Of a stretch of DNA of 64,000 nt, positions 36,229 through 44,579 are shown piece after piece. Positions within the stretch are counted from its first letter, which is position 1; each line of letters starts with the position of its first letter. The stretch is from the NCBI GenBank assembly GCA_964544355.1, contig CAZJAI010000001.1, forward strand, positions 1 to 64,000. Direction: 5' to 3'. This DNA is from Chaera sp964544355. GTDB lineage: Bacteria; Patescibacteriota; Saccharimonadia; Saccharimonadales; Saccharimonadaceae. A program made the position numbers and the translations under genes. Below the pieces are notes generated by a model. That model did not search any database. It worked only from the letters and a program-made list of their open reading frames with translations, and was not told the DNA's origin.

Positions 36229-37149
36229 ATGCCCGAGCTGCCCGAAGTTGAAACCATCCGCCGCGGCCTGAACGATTTAGCTACCAGTAAAATCGTCAGC
36301 GGCCTGAGGGTTTTATGGCCCAAAAGCTTCAGCGGTTCCAAAGCTGACGTTGAGCAATACTTAAAGGGCGCCGCCGTTACCGAAGTCGGCAGACGGGCCA
36401 AGGTACTGATTGTGCACCTTAGCAGCGGCTACGGGCTGGCGGTTCATTTAAAAATGACCGGACAGCTGGTACTGGTCGGATCGGACGGCGGGCAGCGTTT
36501 TGGCGCCGGTCATCCTACCGCCAGCCTGGTGGGAAGCCTGCCGGACAAATCAACCAGGATTATCATAGAATTTTCCGATGGCGCCAAGCTGTTTTTTAAC
36601 GACCAGCGCAAGTTCGGCTGGATGAAGCTGATGCCATTGCCGGAGATCGCCGAGATTGACTTTCTTAAAAAAGTCGGGCCGGAGCCCCTGGCGGCCAGTT
36701 TCAGCTCTGCCGGCCTGGCCGGGCGGCTGGCCAAACGGCCGGGCAGTTCGGTTAAGGCGGCCCTGCTGGATCAGTCGGTCATAGCCGGCATCGGCAACAT
36801 TTACGCCGACGAGTCGCTGTTTCTGGCCGGAATTCATCCCGCCCAAAAAGCCGGCAGCCTGAGCCAGGACGAAATAAAATTACTGTACCGGGCAATACGC
36901 CTGGTGCTCAGGCGGGCTATTCAACAGGGCGGCTCTACCGATAAAAACTATCTGAACGCCGAAGGGCAACCCGGCAGCTACCTGAAAACCGCCCTGGTGT
37001 TCAGGCGCCAGGGTCAGCCCTGCCGCCGCTGCCGGCAGACAATCTGCAAAATCAGGCTGGCGGGCAGGGGCACGCATTTTTGTCCCAACTGCCAGGTTGC
37101 TCCTGCAAACGAACAAACCGGAGCTTTGTATAAGGTGTTGAAAAAATGA
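36229..37149 (+). CDS. mutM: formamidopyrimidine-DNA glycosylase
   Basis: A 306-aa base-excision enzyme (Fpg) removing 8-oxoguanine. It has the catalytic N-terminus MPELPEVETIRRGL (Pro after Met removal, Glu), the GIGNIYADE helix-two-turn-helix, and an intact C-terminal zinc finger (CRRCRQ...CPNC). TAAAAT (36214-36219) is 9 nt before the ATG. It overlaps holA by 4 nt. Confidence 0.96.
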   Translation: MPELPEVETIRRGLNDLATSKIVSGLRVLWPKSFSGSKADVEQYLKGAAVTEVGRRAKVLIVHLSSGYGLAVHLKMTGQLVLVGSDGGQRFGAGHPTASLVGSLPDKSTRIIIEFSDGAKLFFNDQRKFGWMKLMPLPEIAEIDFLKKVGPEPLAASFSSAGLAGRLAKRPGSSVKAALLDQSVIAGIGNIYADESLFLAGIHPAQKAGSLSQDEIKLLYRAIRLVLRRAIQQGGSTDKNYLNAEGQPGSYLKTALVFRRQGQPCRRCRQTICKIRLAGRGTHFCPNCQVAPANEQTGALYKVLKK

Positions 37150-38093
37150 TAAGTTTTTTATTCGGTCAGAACCGCTACGCGCTCAAGAGCCGCCTGCGCT
37201 CAATTGCTGATGAGTTCGCGGCTGAAAATATTCACGGCGCCGCGGCGCCGGAGCGTTTGAGCGGCGCCAGGCTGGAAGCGTCCGAGCTGTATTCGCTGCT
37301 GCTGGGCGGTTCGCTGTTTGGCGAGCGGCGCCTGGTCATCTTAGACGACTGCAGCCAGAACCCGGCGGTCTGGAGTGCTCTGGGCGAAGCGGTTCAAGAC
37401 GGCCTGCCCGCCAGCACTCACCTGGTTGTGGTTGAACAATCGCCCGATAAGCGCTCCAAAACGTTCAAAACCCTGCAAAAAACCGCCGACCTGGTAGTGG
37501 AAGCCGGGCCCGAGTCGCTAATCAAGCTGCTTGGCTGGGTGTTGGAGGAGGCGCGCCGTCGTCGGGTCGAGCTGTCCGAGCCGGCCGCCAGGCGCCTGCT
37601 GGAGCTAGCCGGTCCCGACCAGGAGCGCCTGGCCAACGAGCTGGATAAATTATTTGTGCACTCAACGATTAAGACGGAGCTGGTAGAGGATCTGGTAGAG
37701 CCGGTGTCCTCAGCCAGCGTTTTCGGGTTGATAGACGCGGTGATATCCCGCCGACCTCAACAGGTCGGGCGGATTCTGGACGGTCTACGCGGCAGCGAGG
37801 AGCCGTCTAAAATACTCGCCCTGCTGGTCGGACAGCTGCACAGCCTGGCCATTCTATTGGCCTCTGGCGGCCGGCGGGACATCGACCGGCTGGCTGCCGA
37901 GGCGGGCATTCATCCGTACGCCCTGAGGAACCTGCGGGCCAGGGCCGCCGGTTTAAGCCTGGCGGAACTAAGCCGGCTTATAGAGGCGGCCGATAAATTG
38001 GACGAGTCGCTGAAAAACTCCCGTGGCGACGAGTGGCTCTTGCTGGAGACCGTCCTGCTCAGGGCGTCCTCCAAAACCGCGGGGGCAGTGTGA
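37146..38093 (+). CDS. holA: DNA polymerase III delta subunit
   Basis: A 315-aa clamp-loader subunit that opens the sliding clamp. It has the ISFLFGQNRYALKSRL start, the VVVEQSPDKRSKTFKTL region, and the helical lid/collar domain (PQQVGRILDGL, AGIHPYALRNLRARA). Normal length. Translationally coupled to mutM, and convergent with rpsT, a common bacterial arrangement. Confidence 0.9.
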   Translation: MISFLFGQNRYALKSRLRSIADEFAAENIHGAAAPERLSGARLEASELYSLLLGGSLFGERRLVILDDCSQNPAVWSALGEAVQDGLPASTHLVVVEQSPDKRSKTFKTLQKTADLVVEAGPESLIKLLGWVLEEARRRRVELSEPAARRLLELAGPDQERLANELDKLFVHSTIKTELVEDLVEPVSSASVFGLIDAVISRRPQQVGRILDGLRGSEEPSKILALLVGQLHSLAILLASGGRRDIDRLAAEAGIHPYALRNLRARAAGLSLAELSRLIEAADKLDESLKNSRGDEWLLLETVLLRASSKTAGAV

Positions 38094-38117
38094 AAACTAA
38101 GGTGGCCCCGTTTTTTA
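38081..38117 (+). terminator. terminator of mutM-holA
   Basis: GGGGGCA pairs with TGGCCCC (one G-G mismatch) around a 15-nt loop, followed by a run of T residues at 38111-38116. Its 5' arm is inside the last holA codons, and its T-run overlaps the 3' end of rpsT. Confidence 0.55.
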
Positions 38118-38486
38118 TTTGGCGGCGGTTTTTTTAGCCGTCCTGGTTTTTGGCGCGGCGGCTTTTTTGGCGGCCGGTTTCATCTTAGGACTGGCCGCCG
38201 CGGTGGCTTTTTGCGGCCGCTTGGCTTTAACCGCCGGGCGGGGAGAAGCGGCAGTTTTCAGCTGTTTGGCCAGTTTGCTCTTACGCCTGGCGGCGGTAGC
38301 CGGCTTCAGCAGGCCCTTTTTCAGGGCGGTGTCGATTTTGGAATGAGCCTCGCTGAGCTGTTTGGACCCGGGCTGGTCGGCGAAACGCTTGAGCGATTGG
38401 CGCAGGCTGAGCTTTAACTCCTGGTTGCGGCTTTTGCGCTTTAGGGCCTGGCGGGCGCGTTTGATGGCCGATTTAATGATTGGCAT
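38115..38486 (-). CDS. rpsT: small ribosomal subunit protein S20 with C-terminal extension
   Basis: A 123-aa bS20, which binds 16S rRNA. The start MPIIKSAIKRARQALKRKSRN and KGLLKPATAARRKSKLAKQL are the conserved helical core (about 88 residues). A further 35 residues of Lys/Ala/Pro repeats follow, absent from standard S20. The extension is likely disordered and RNA-binding. Convergent with holA. Confidence 0.93.
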   Translation of the reverse strand: MPIIKSAIKRARQALKRKSRNQELKLSLRQSLKRFADQPGSKQLSEAHSKIDTALKKGLLKPATAARRKSKLAKQLKTAASPRPAVKAKRPQKATAAASPKMKPAAKKAAAPKTRTAKKTAAK

Positions 38487-38626
38487 GCTGGTTCCTCTTA
38501 ATTTTTAAGCGTCGCTTGATTGTTAGCTTTTTTTGAATGCCGGCCGTAGCCTTCAAAACGATTCAAAGCCAAATTGTAGCGCAAAACCAGCCTTCTGTAA
38601 AGATGTCTACCTCTTGCGGAAAATGG

Positions 38627-38656
38627 TTGACTCCGTATCAACGGATATGCTAAAGT
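38627..38656 (+). promoter_or_regulatory. promoter of the degenerate DHH protein
   Basis: TTGACT (38627-38632), 18-bp spacer, extended -10 TGC-TAAAGT (38648-38656). The region between here and rpsT (38487-38626) holds nothing else I can identify. Confidence 0.65.
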
Positions 38657-38706
38657 GAGGCCAAATCTCCTTTAAAACAACACTTCAAAAACAAAAAGGC
38701 CTAAAA

Positions 38707-40512
38707 ATGGATGCAGGCAACGCCAAGCAGCAGGTGGTAGAGAAAATTAAAAACTCTGCCAACGTGTTGGTCACTGTCAGCGCCAGCCCTTCGGTAGACG
38801 AACTGTCGGCGGCCCTGGCCCTGACCCTGATGCTCAACAAGATGGACAAGCACGGCACCGCCGTGTTTAGCGGCGTGCTGCCGCCGGCCATTCAGTTTTT
38901 AGAGCCGGACAAGACTTTCGAGAACACCGTCGACTCGCTGCGCGACTTCATTATCGCTCTGGACAAAGAAAAGGCCGACCGCCTGCGCTTCAAAGTGGAA
39001 GACGACGTGGTGAAAATCTTTATTACCCCTTACCGCACCACCTTGACCGAAAGCGACCTGACTTTCAGTCAGGGCGATTTTAACGTGGAGCTGATTTTGG
39101 CCCTGGGGGTGGAAAAGCGCGAAGACCTGGACAAGGCCATCGTTGCCCACGGCCGTATCCTGCACGACGCCACGGTGGTCACCATCAACGCCAAAAAAGA
39201 CAGCGGCAGCCTGGGGTCGGTAGACTGGCAGGACGACTCGGCCAGCAGCTTGTGCGAGATGTTGATGAGCCTGAGCGAAGCGCTGCAGCCAGGTCTGCTT
39301 GATCAGCAGATCTCCACCGCCCTGCTGACCGGCATAGTGGCGGCCACCGAGCGCTTTTCCAACCCGCACACCACGCCGCGGGTCATGACCATGGCCGCTC
39401 AGCTGATGGCCGCCGGCGCTAATCAGCAGTTGATCGCTAGCAAACTGCAGACCGGCCCGACCGCGCCGCCCGCTGCCGACACTGCCGCTGATTCGGTTTC
39501 GGTGAAAAACCCCCCTGCCGGCACCGAGCAGCCGCCGGCCGCCGAGGAGCCGTCTCCGGCTTCAGCCAACGGCGAGCTGAAGGTGGATCACGAAACTCCC
39601 GAAGAAGTAACCAGGCGCCGCTCGAAGGCCGCCGAAGTCAAGGCCGAAGACATGGCCGAACAGGCCGAAAAGGAACTAAGCGACCAACTGTCCGTCCAGA
39701 CGGCCGCTCCGGCCGCCGATGAGCTGAAGCGGCAGCTAGAGCAGGAGGCCGCGGCGGTTAATTCGCCCGCCGTCCAAGCAGCGGCCGCGCCGCCGGAAAG
39801 CGCGACCGGCCTGCCGACGATCGGACGGGTCAAGCCGGCCTGGATGGATCCGCAAGCCGAACCGCCGACCATGGGCGGCACCCTGAACGCTACCAGCGAG
39901 GAAGCCTTGGAAAGCCGCCTGCGCGAAGAATCCGAAGACCGCAACCGAACCATTCTCGATCACGATTCGCCGTCGTCATCCGAAGAGCCGCTCCAGCCCG
40001 CACCGCCGCCCGCCGCTCCTTTGCCGCCGGCTCCGGCGGATCAAAAGCCAGCCGATTTATTCAAGCTCGATTTTGAGGAAGCTCAGCTGCCGCCGCCCGC
40101 TGCTCCACTACCAGGCGAGCAACCGGCCCGCGAACCCACGCTGGCCGAGCTGGAAGCCGCCGCCCATAGCGCCGCCGCCTCGCAGTCGCTGCCGGACCAG
40201 ACAGCCGCTCCTGCGGAAGGGGAAGAAACCGGTAATTTGGATATAGCCAGGCAGGCGGTTAACGAAGCTCTGAGCGCCGCTTCGCCCTCAGAGGCGACGC
40301 CATCAACGCCACCAATCGCTCCGCCTTATATGCCGTTGCCTGATTTCAGTAATTTGCCACCGTTGCCCCCGCCGGTGGGTGATAGCGATACGAGTATGCC
40401 GCCGTTTGCCGCTCCGCCTCCGCCGACCAGCCTGCCGCCTGAGGCGCCACCGGCGCCTCCTGCCAACAACAGCAATGATCCCGGCCAATTCAAGATACCG
40501 CCGGCCGCTTAG
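38707..40512 (+). CDS. degenerate DHH-phosphoesterase-like protein with long disordered tail
   Basis: A 601-aa protein. Residues 1-250 resemble the DHH domain of NrnA-type phosphoesterases (LVTVSASPSVDELSAALAL at the first motif; DDSASSLCEMLMSL at the A-S-xxE region). The metal-binding DHH is Asn161-Ala-Lys, and most motif-I Asp residues are gone, so catalysis is unlikely. Residues 250-601 are Pro/Ala/Glu-rich, with proline runs and no predicted fold. No membrane segment. Possibly a scaffold or a nucleotide sensor; its role is unknown. Confidence 0.72.
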   Translation: MDAGNAKQQVVEKIKNSANVLVTVSASPSVDELSAALALTLMLNKMDKHGTAVFSGVLPPAIQFLEPDKTFENTVDSLRDFIIALDKEKADRLRFKVEDDVVKIFITPYRTTLTESDLTFSQGDFNVELILALGVEKREDLDKAIVAHGRILHDATVVTINAKKDSGSLGSVDWQDDSASSLCEMLMSLSEALQPGLLDQQISTALLTGIVAATERFSNPHTTPRVMTMAAQLMAAGANQQLIASKLQTGPTAPPAADTAADSVSVKNPPAGTEQPPAAEEPSPASANGELKVDHETPEEVTRRRSKAAEVKAEDMAEQAEKELSDQLSVQTAAPAADELKRQLEQEAAAVNSPAVQAAAAPPESATGLPTIGRVKPAWMDPQAEPPTMGGTLNATSEEALESRLREESEDRNRTILDHDSPSSSEEPLQPAPPPAAPLPPAPADQKPADLFKLDFEEAQLPPPAAPLPGEQPAREPTLAELEAAAHSAAASQSLPDQTAAPAEGEETGNLDIARQAVNEALSAASPSEATPSTPPIAPPYMPLPDFSNLPPLPPPVGDSDTSMPPFAAPPPPTSLPPEAPPAPPANNSNDPGQFKIPPAA

Positions 40513-40561
40513 ATTGCGGATTACCGCTTTTTTAGATCGGGCGTCTATAATGTAGGCTGCT

Positions 40562-41269
40562 ATGACAGCCCCGTATGACGGAATGATTTTACTGGACAAA
40601 CCGGCCGGTTTGTCCAGTTTCGGGGCGGTAACCGCCGCGCGGCGGCAACTCAGCCGTGCGGCCGGCCGAAAAATCAAAGTGGGGCATACCGGCACCCTGG
40701 ACCCTTTCGCCACCGGACTGTTGATACTGCTGGTCGGGCCCAGCTGCCGCCGGGCAGGCGAGTTTTTGAAGTTGGACAAAACCTACTTGGCTGAAATTAC
40801 ACTGGGGGCCGAGAGTACCACCGGCGACCCCGAAGGCCAAATCACACCGGTGAACTCGGCCGAACCGGACAAGAACGCCGCCGCCGAAGCGGTCAGCTCG
40901 TTTAAAGGGGAGATTGTACAAATTCCGCCGGTTTACTCGGCCATTAAAATCGGCGGACAAAGGGCCTATCGGCTGGCCCGGCGCGGCCAAGCGCCGGTTA
41001 TGCCAAAGCGCCGGGTGACGGTTTACGACCTGAGGATTGTGGAGTACGACTATCCGCGGCTGACCCTGATCGCCCGCGTTTCCAGCGGCACGTACATCAG
41101 AACGTTGGCGGCCGATATCGGCAAGGCGCTAGGTACCGGAGGCTATTTATCTAAACTGCGCCGCCTGGCCGTTGGCGGCTGGCGGGTGGAAGGCGCTGCT
41201 CCGGCCGGGTTGGATCAGCCGGTTTGGCCGCGACATTTGCCCTCCGGTTCGCTCAGCGGGCTTGTTTAA
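40562..41269 (+). CDS. truB: tRNA pseudouridine-55 synthase
   Basis: A 235-aa TruB that modifies U55 in the tRNA T-loop. Conserved MILLDKPAGLSSFGAV, the catalytic VGHTGTLDPFATG (Asp), the PPVYSAIKIGG loop and SSGTYIRTLAADIG. The C-terminal PUA-like part is short. TATAAT (40546-40551) lies 10 nt before the ATG. First of the conserved truB-rpsO-pnp order. Confidence 0.96.
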   Translation: MTAPYDGMILLDKPAGLSSFGAVTAARRQLSRAAGRKIKVGHTGTLDPFATGLLILLVGPSCRRAGEFLKLDKTYLAEITLGAESTTGDPEGQITPVNSAEPDKNAAAEAVSSFKGEIVQIPPVYSAIKIGGQRAYRLARRGQAPVMPKRRVTVYDLRIVEYDYPRLTLIARVSSGTYIRTLAADIGKALGTGGYLSKLRRLAVGGWRVEGAAPAGLDQPVWPRHLPSGSLSGLV

Positions 41270-41305
41270 ACAGATTAACCGTGTTAAAATCGCTGGTGCG
41301 AAGCT

Positions 41306-41572
41306 ATGATTACCGCTCAAAAGAAACAATTCGTCATCCAACAACTGGGCCGGCACCCAAAAGACGCCGGTTCCGCTCAGGTGCAAGCCGCCGTTTTGAC
41401 TGCACGCATCAAAGAGCTGACCGAGCATCTCAAGCTGCACAAACAGGACAATAAAGCCCGCACGGGCCTTATTAAGATGGTAGGACGGCGCAAGAAAATG
41501 CTGGCCTATCTGGAAAAGACCGATTTTGAGGGTTATCAGGCGGTTATAGCCAAGCTGGGGTTGCGCAAGTAG
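41306..41572 (+). CDS. rpsO: small ribosomal subunit protein S15
   Basis: An 88-aa uS15. It has the GSAQVQAAVLTARIKELTEHL core helix and KARTGLIKMVGRRKKMLAYL, the 16S-binding signature. Normal length. TAAAAT (41284-41289) upstream suggests its own promoter inside the truB-rpsO gap. Confidence 0.97.
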   Translation: MITAQKKQFVIQQLGRHPKDAGSAQVQAAVLTARIKELTEHLKLHKQDNKARTGLIKMVGRRKKMLAYLEKTDFEGYQAVIAKLGLRK

Positions 41573-41763
41573 CCGTTTTAGCTTGCGTAAATTAACTTGC
41601 CAGGGGCCTGATCACCCGGTAAACCTTAGCATTAAATCAAACGAACTTCCGCGTTAGGTGGTGGATGCGAGGCATCTTTAGGTAAAGTGACGACCGATGC
41701 CCGGCACCCGTTACCTGATAGCGGCGGTCCGAGCCGTCAGGGCAGAAAGGATAAAAATCCGTC
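41573..41763 (+). promoter_or_regulatory. structured leader of pnp with mutually exclusive hairpins
   Basis: This 190-nt gap has several pairings. GATGC(41664)-GAG-GCATC(41672) is one, but the same GCATC can instead pair with a second GATGC (41696-41700) over CTTT/AAAG. GGTAA (41681-41685) pairs with TTACC (41711-41715), and CCTGA (41714-41718) with TCAGG (41737-41741) around CGGC/GCCG; these last two share bases. GGAT/ATCC (41749-41760) surrounds the likely AAAGG ribosome site. It matches no RNA family I recognise. Confidence 0.5.
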
Positions 41764-43878
41764 ATGAATAAAACCATCAACCCCCTAGGCCAGCAGACCA
41801 TCAGCCTGTCGGCCGATTTCTGCGGCCGCCAGCTGACTTTGGAAACCGGCCGCCTGGCTTTTCAGGCCAGCGGCGCGGTGACCGCGCGTTTGGGCGACAC
41901 CGTGGTTCTGGGGCTGGTAACCGCCGGCCAGCCGGTGGCCGGCCTGGATTACTTTCCCTTAAGTATAGATTATGAGGAAAAAATGTATGCCGCCGGTAAA
42001 ATTTCCGGCAGCCGGTTCATTAAGCGCGAGGGTCGTCCCAGCGACGAGGCCGTTCTGGCGGGCCGCTTGATCGACAGACCGATCCGTCCGCTGTTTCCCA
42101 AGGGGTACCGCAACGAGGTACAGGGTATTGCCACCGTTTTGAGCCTCGACCCGCAGGTTAAACCCGACATGGTGGCCATGATTGCCGTCAGCTCCGCTAT
42201 GATGCTGGCCGGCGTGCCGTTTGACGGCCCGGTGGCCGGAGTCCGGGTGGGCCTGATTGACGGCGCCATGAAGCTGATGCCCAGCGCCACCGAGCTGGCC
42301 GCCAGCCGGCTTGATTTAGTGGTGGCCGGCACCAAAGACGCCGTGATGATGGTGGAGGCTGGCGGCGATCAAGTGGACGAAGCCATCATGGTATCGGCCA
42401 TCGAAGCCGCTCATCAGGCAATTCAGCCGGCGCTCGACTTGCAGCGTCAGCTGGCCGAGAAAGCCGGGGTAACGCCCCAGAAATACGAACTGTTTCTGCC
42501 CGATCCGGCAATCGAACAAAAAGTTTATGAGTTCGTTAAGGACCGCCTGGGAGCCAAGGCGCGCGGCGATTTTTGGCAGCGGCGCCAAGCCGTTGACCAG
42601 CTGGAAGAATCTGTCCTGGCGGAATTCGTCGGACAGGACAACCAGGACGAAGCGGCCGCTTACCGCGAAGCCGTTGACGCCGTCGTTAAAAAAGAAATCC
42701 GCCGGGCTATCCTGGAAGAGAATATCCGGCCCGATAACCGGGGCCCCCGCGATATTCGGCCGCTGTCCAGCGAAGTCGGCATTTTACCGCGGACCCATGG
42801 CAGCGGTCTGTTTACCCGCGGAACCACCCAGGCGCTAAACATCACCACCCTGGCTCCGCTCAGCTACGCTCAGATGATTGACACTATGGAGGAAGACCGC
42901 GAGAAGCGCTTCATTCACCATTACAACATGCCGGGCTACACCGTCGGCGAGGTCCGTCGCCTGGGATCTCCCGGCCGCCGGGAGATCGGCCACGGCGCCT
43001 TGGCCGAACGGGGCCTGCGGGCCGTGATACCCGACGAGGCCGATTTTCCCTACACCATCCGCACCGTCAGCGAAATCTTGAGCAGCAACGGTTCCACCAG
43101 TATGGCCAGCGTCTGTTCCGGCTGTCTCAGTCTGATGGACGCCGGTGTGCCGATTAAGGCTCCGGTCAGCGGCATTGCCATGGGCCTGGTCAGCGACGGC
43201 CAAGGCAAGGAAGTGATTTTAAGCGACATCCAGGGGGTCGAGGATTTTGCCGGCGATATGGACTTCAAAGTGGTGGGCACCGCCCAGGGAATCACCGCCC
43301 TGCAAATGGACATCAAGATCAAGGGCATCACGCCCAAGTTGATGGCCGAGGCGCTGGAGCAGGCCAAGGCCGGACGGCTGTACATTTTGGAGCACATGCT
43401 CGGCACGCTGCCGGCCCCCCGCGCCAGCCTGAGCCAGTACGCCCCCCGGATTGAGAAAATCATGATTAAGCCGGAGAAGATTCGCGAAGTTATCGGCAAG
43501 GGGGGCGAGACCATTAACAAAATAATCGCCGAAACCGGCGCCGAAATAGACATCAAGGATGATGGCCTGGTAACCGTAGCCGCCGTGGACGGGCACAGCA
43601 TCACCGCCGCCATACAGATGATTCAAAGCATCGTGGCCGAGCCGGAAGTTGGCAAAGTTTATGACGGCGTAGTGGTAAAAATCATGGAATTCGGCGCTTT
43701 CGTCAATATCATGCCGGGCCATGACGGTCTGGTGCACATCAGCCGGCTGGCCAACCATCGGGTAGAAAAAGTGACCGACGTGGTGAAAGAGGGCGACAAG
43801 GTGCGCGTCAAGCTGACGGCGATTGACGAGCTGGGCCGTTTGAACCTGTCGATGACGGACGTTCCGGAAAAAGCCTGA
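41764..43878 (+). CDS. pnp: polynucleotide phosphorylase
   Basis: A 704-aa 3'-5' phosphorolytic exoribonuclease. It has two RNase PH domains (first with FIKREGRPSDEAVLAGRLIDRPIRPLF-type region; second with RTHGSGLFTRGTTQAL and the GDMDFKVVGT catalytic Asp motif), then KH (IREVIGKGGETINKI) and S1 (GKVYDGVVVKIMEFGAFVNI) domains. Full length. Its leader is long and structured; enterobacterial pnp is autoregulated through such a leader. Confidence 0.97.
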   Translation: MNKTINPLGQQTISLSADFCGRQLTLETGRLAFQASGAVTARLGDTVVLGLVTAGQPVAGLDYFPLSIDYEEKMYAAGKISGSRFIKREGRPSDEAVLAGRLIDRPIRPLFPKGYRNEVQGIATVLSLDPQVKPDMVAMIAVSSAMMLAGVPFDGPVAGVRVGLIDGAMKLMPSATELAASRLDLVVAGTKDAVMMVEAGGDQVDEAIMVSAIEAAHQAIQPALDLQRQLAEKAGVTPQKYELFLPDPAIEQKVYEFVKDRLGAKARGDFWQRRQAVDQLEESVLAEFVGQDNQDEAAAYREAVDAVVKKEIRRAILEENIRPDNRGPRDIRPLSSEVGILPRTHGSGLFTRGTTQALNITTLAPLSYAQMIDTMEEDREKRFIHHYNMPGYTVGEVRRLGSPGRREIGHGALAERGLRAVIPDEADFPYTIRTVSEILSSNGSTSMASVCSGCLSLMDAGVPIKAPVSGIAMGLVSDGQGKEVILSDIQGVEDFAGDMDFKVVGTAQGITALQMDIKIKGITPKLMAEALEQAKAGRLYILEHMLGTLPAPRASLSQYAPRIEKIMIKPEKIREVIGKGGETINKIIAETGAEIDIKDDGLVTVAAVDGHSITAAIQMIQSIVAEPEVGKVYDGVVVKIMEFGAFVNIMPGHDGLVHISRLANHRVEKVTDVVKEGDKVRVKLTAIDELGRLNLSMTDVPEKA

Positions 43879-43945
43879 AACCGCCCGCTGAAGCGGCTTA
43901 AATACCGCCCGCGCCCGATTCGCGAAATCTTACTTTAAGAAAACC

Positions 43946-44545
43946 ATGGCAATCACCCAGGACAAAACCAAACAGCTTGAGCGTATCAGACAAGATATCG
44001 CCGATGGCCGGGTTTGCGCTGAATTGGCCGATCGGGCCACCAACCTGGTGATGGGCGAGGGTAACTCCGACGCCGCAATCGTCTTTGTCGGCGAGGCGCC
44101 GGGCAAAAACGAAGACTTGCAGGGACGCCCGTTCGTGGGCGCCGCCGGTAGGTTTCTGGAAGAAATGCTAAGAAGCGTCAATCTGAAGCGTGAGGATGTT
44201 TACATAACCAACATAGTCAAATACCGGCCGCCGGGCAACCGCGATCCGCTTCCCGAAGAAAAACGGGCTTTTTGGCCCTATCTGTTGAGGCAGCTGGCGG
44301 TTATCCAGCCCAAGGTGGTGGTTACCCTGGGCCGGCACAGCATGGAATATTTTTTACCCGGCCGCTTTATTTCGGAGATTCACGGCCAGCCGAAGCGGAT
44401 CAAGGTATTGCTGTCCGCCCAACGGGTGGCCAGCTGGACTATTTTGCCCCTGTACCATCCGGCGGCAGCGCTGTACAACAGCGGTATGCGCCAGACGCTG
44501 CTGGACGATTTCAGCCGCTTAGGGGCAATCATTAAACATGACTAA
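43946..44545 (+). CDS. family 4 uracil-DNA glycosylase lacking Fe-S ligands
   Basis: A 199-aa type 4 (UDGa-like) glycosylase, which removes uracil from DNA. It has the GEAPGKNEDLQGRPFVGAAG active-site loop and C-terminal LYHPAAALYN with the catalytic-region His. In the family four Cys hold a 4Fe-4S cluster. Here those positions are Arg22, Ala25, Tyr93 (KYRPPGNR for KCRPPGNR) and Phe109 (RAFWPYL). The only nearby Cys, Cys24, is out of register. The enzyme therefore probably folds without the cluster. Confidence 0.92.
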   Translation: MAITQDKTKQLERIRQDIADGRVCAELADRATNLVMGEGNSDAAIVFVGEAPGKNEDLQGRPFVGAAGRFLEEMLRSVNLKREDVYITNIVKYRPPGNRDPLPEEKRAFWPYLLRQLAVIQPKVVVTLGRHSMEYFLPGRFISEIHGQPKRIKVLLSAQRVASWTILPLYHPAAALYNSGMRQTLLDDFSRLGAIIKHD

Positions 44546-44579
44546 CCAAACTGTCACTAAAAAATAAAGGAGTATCACC

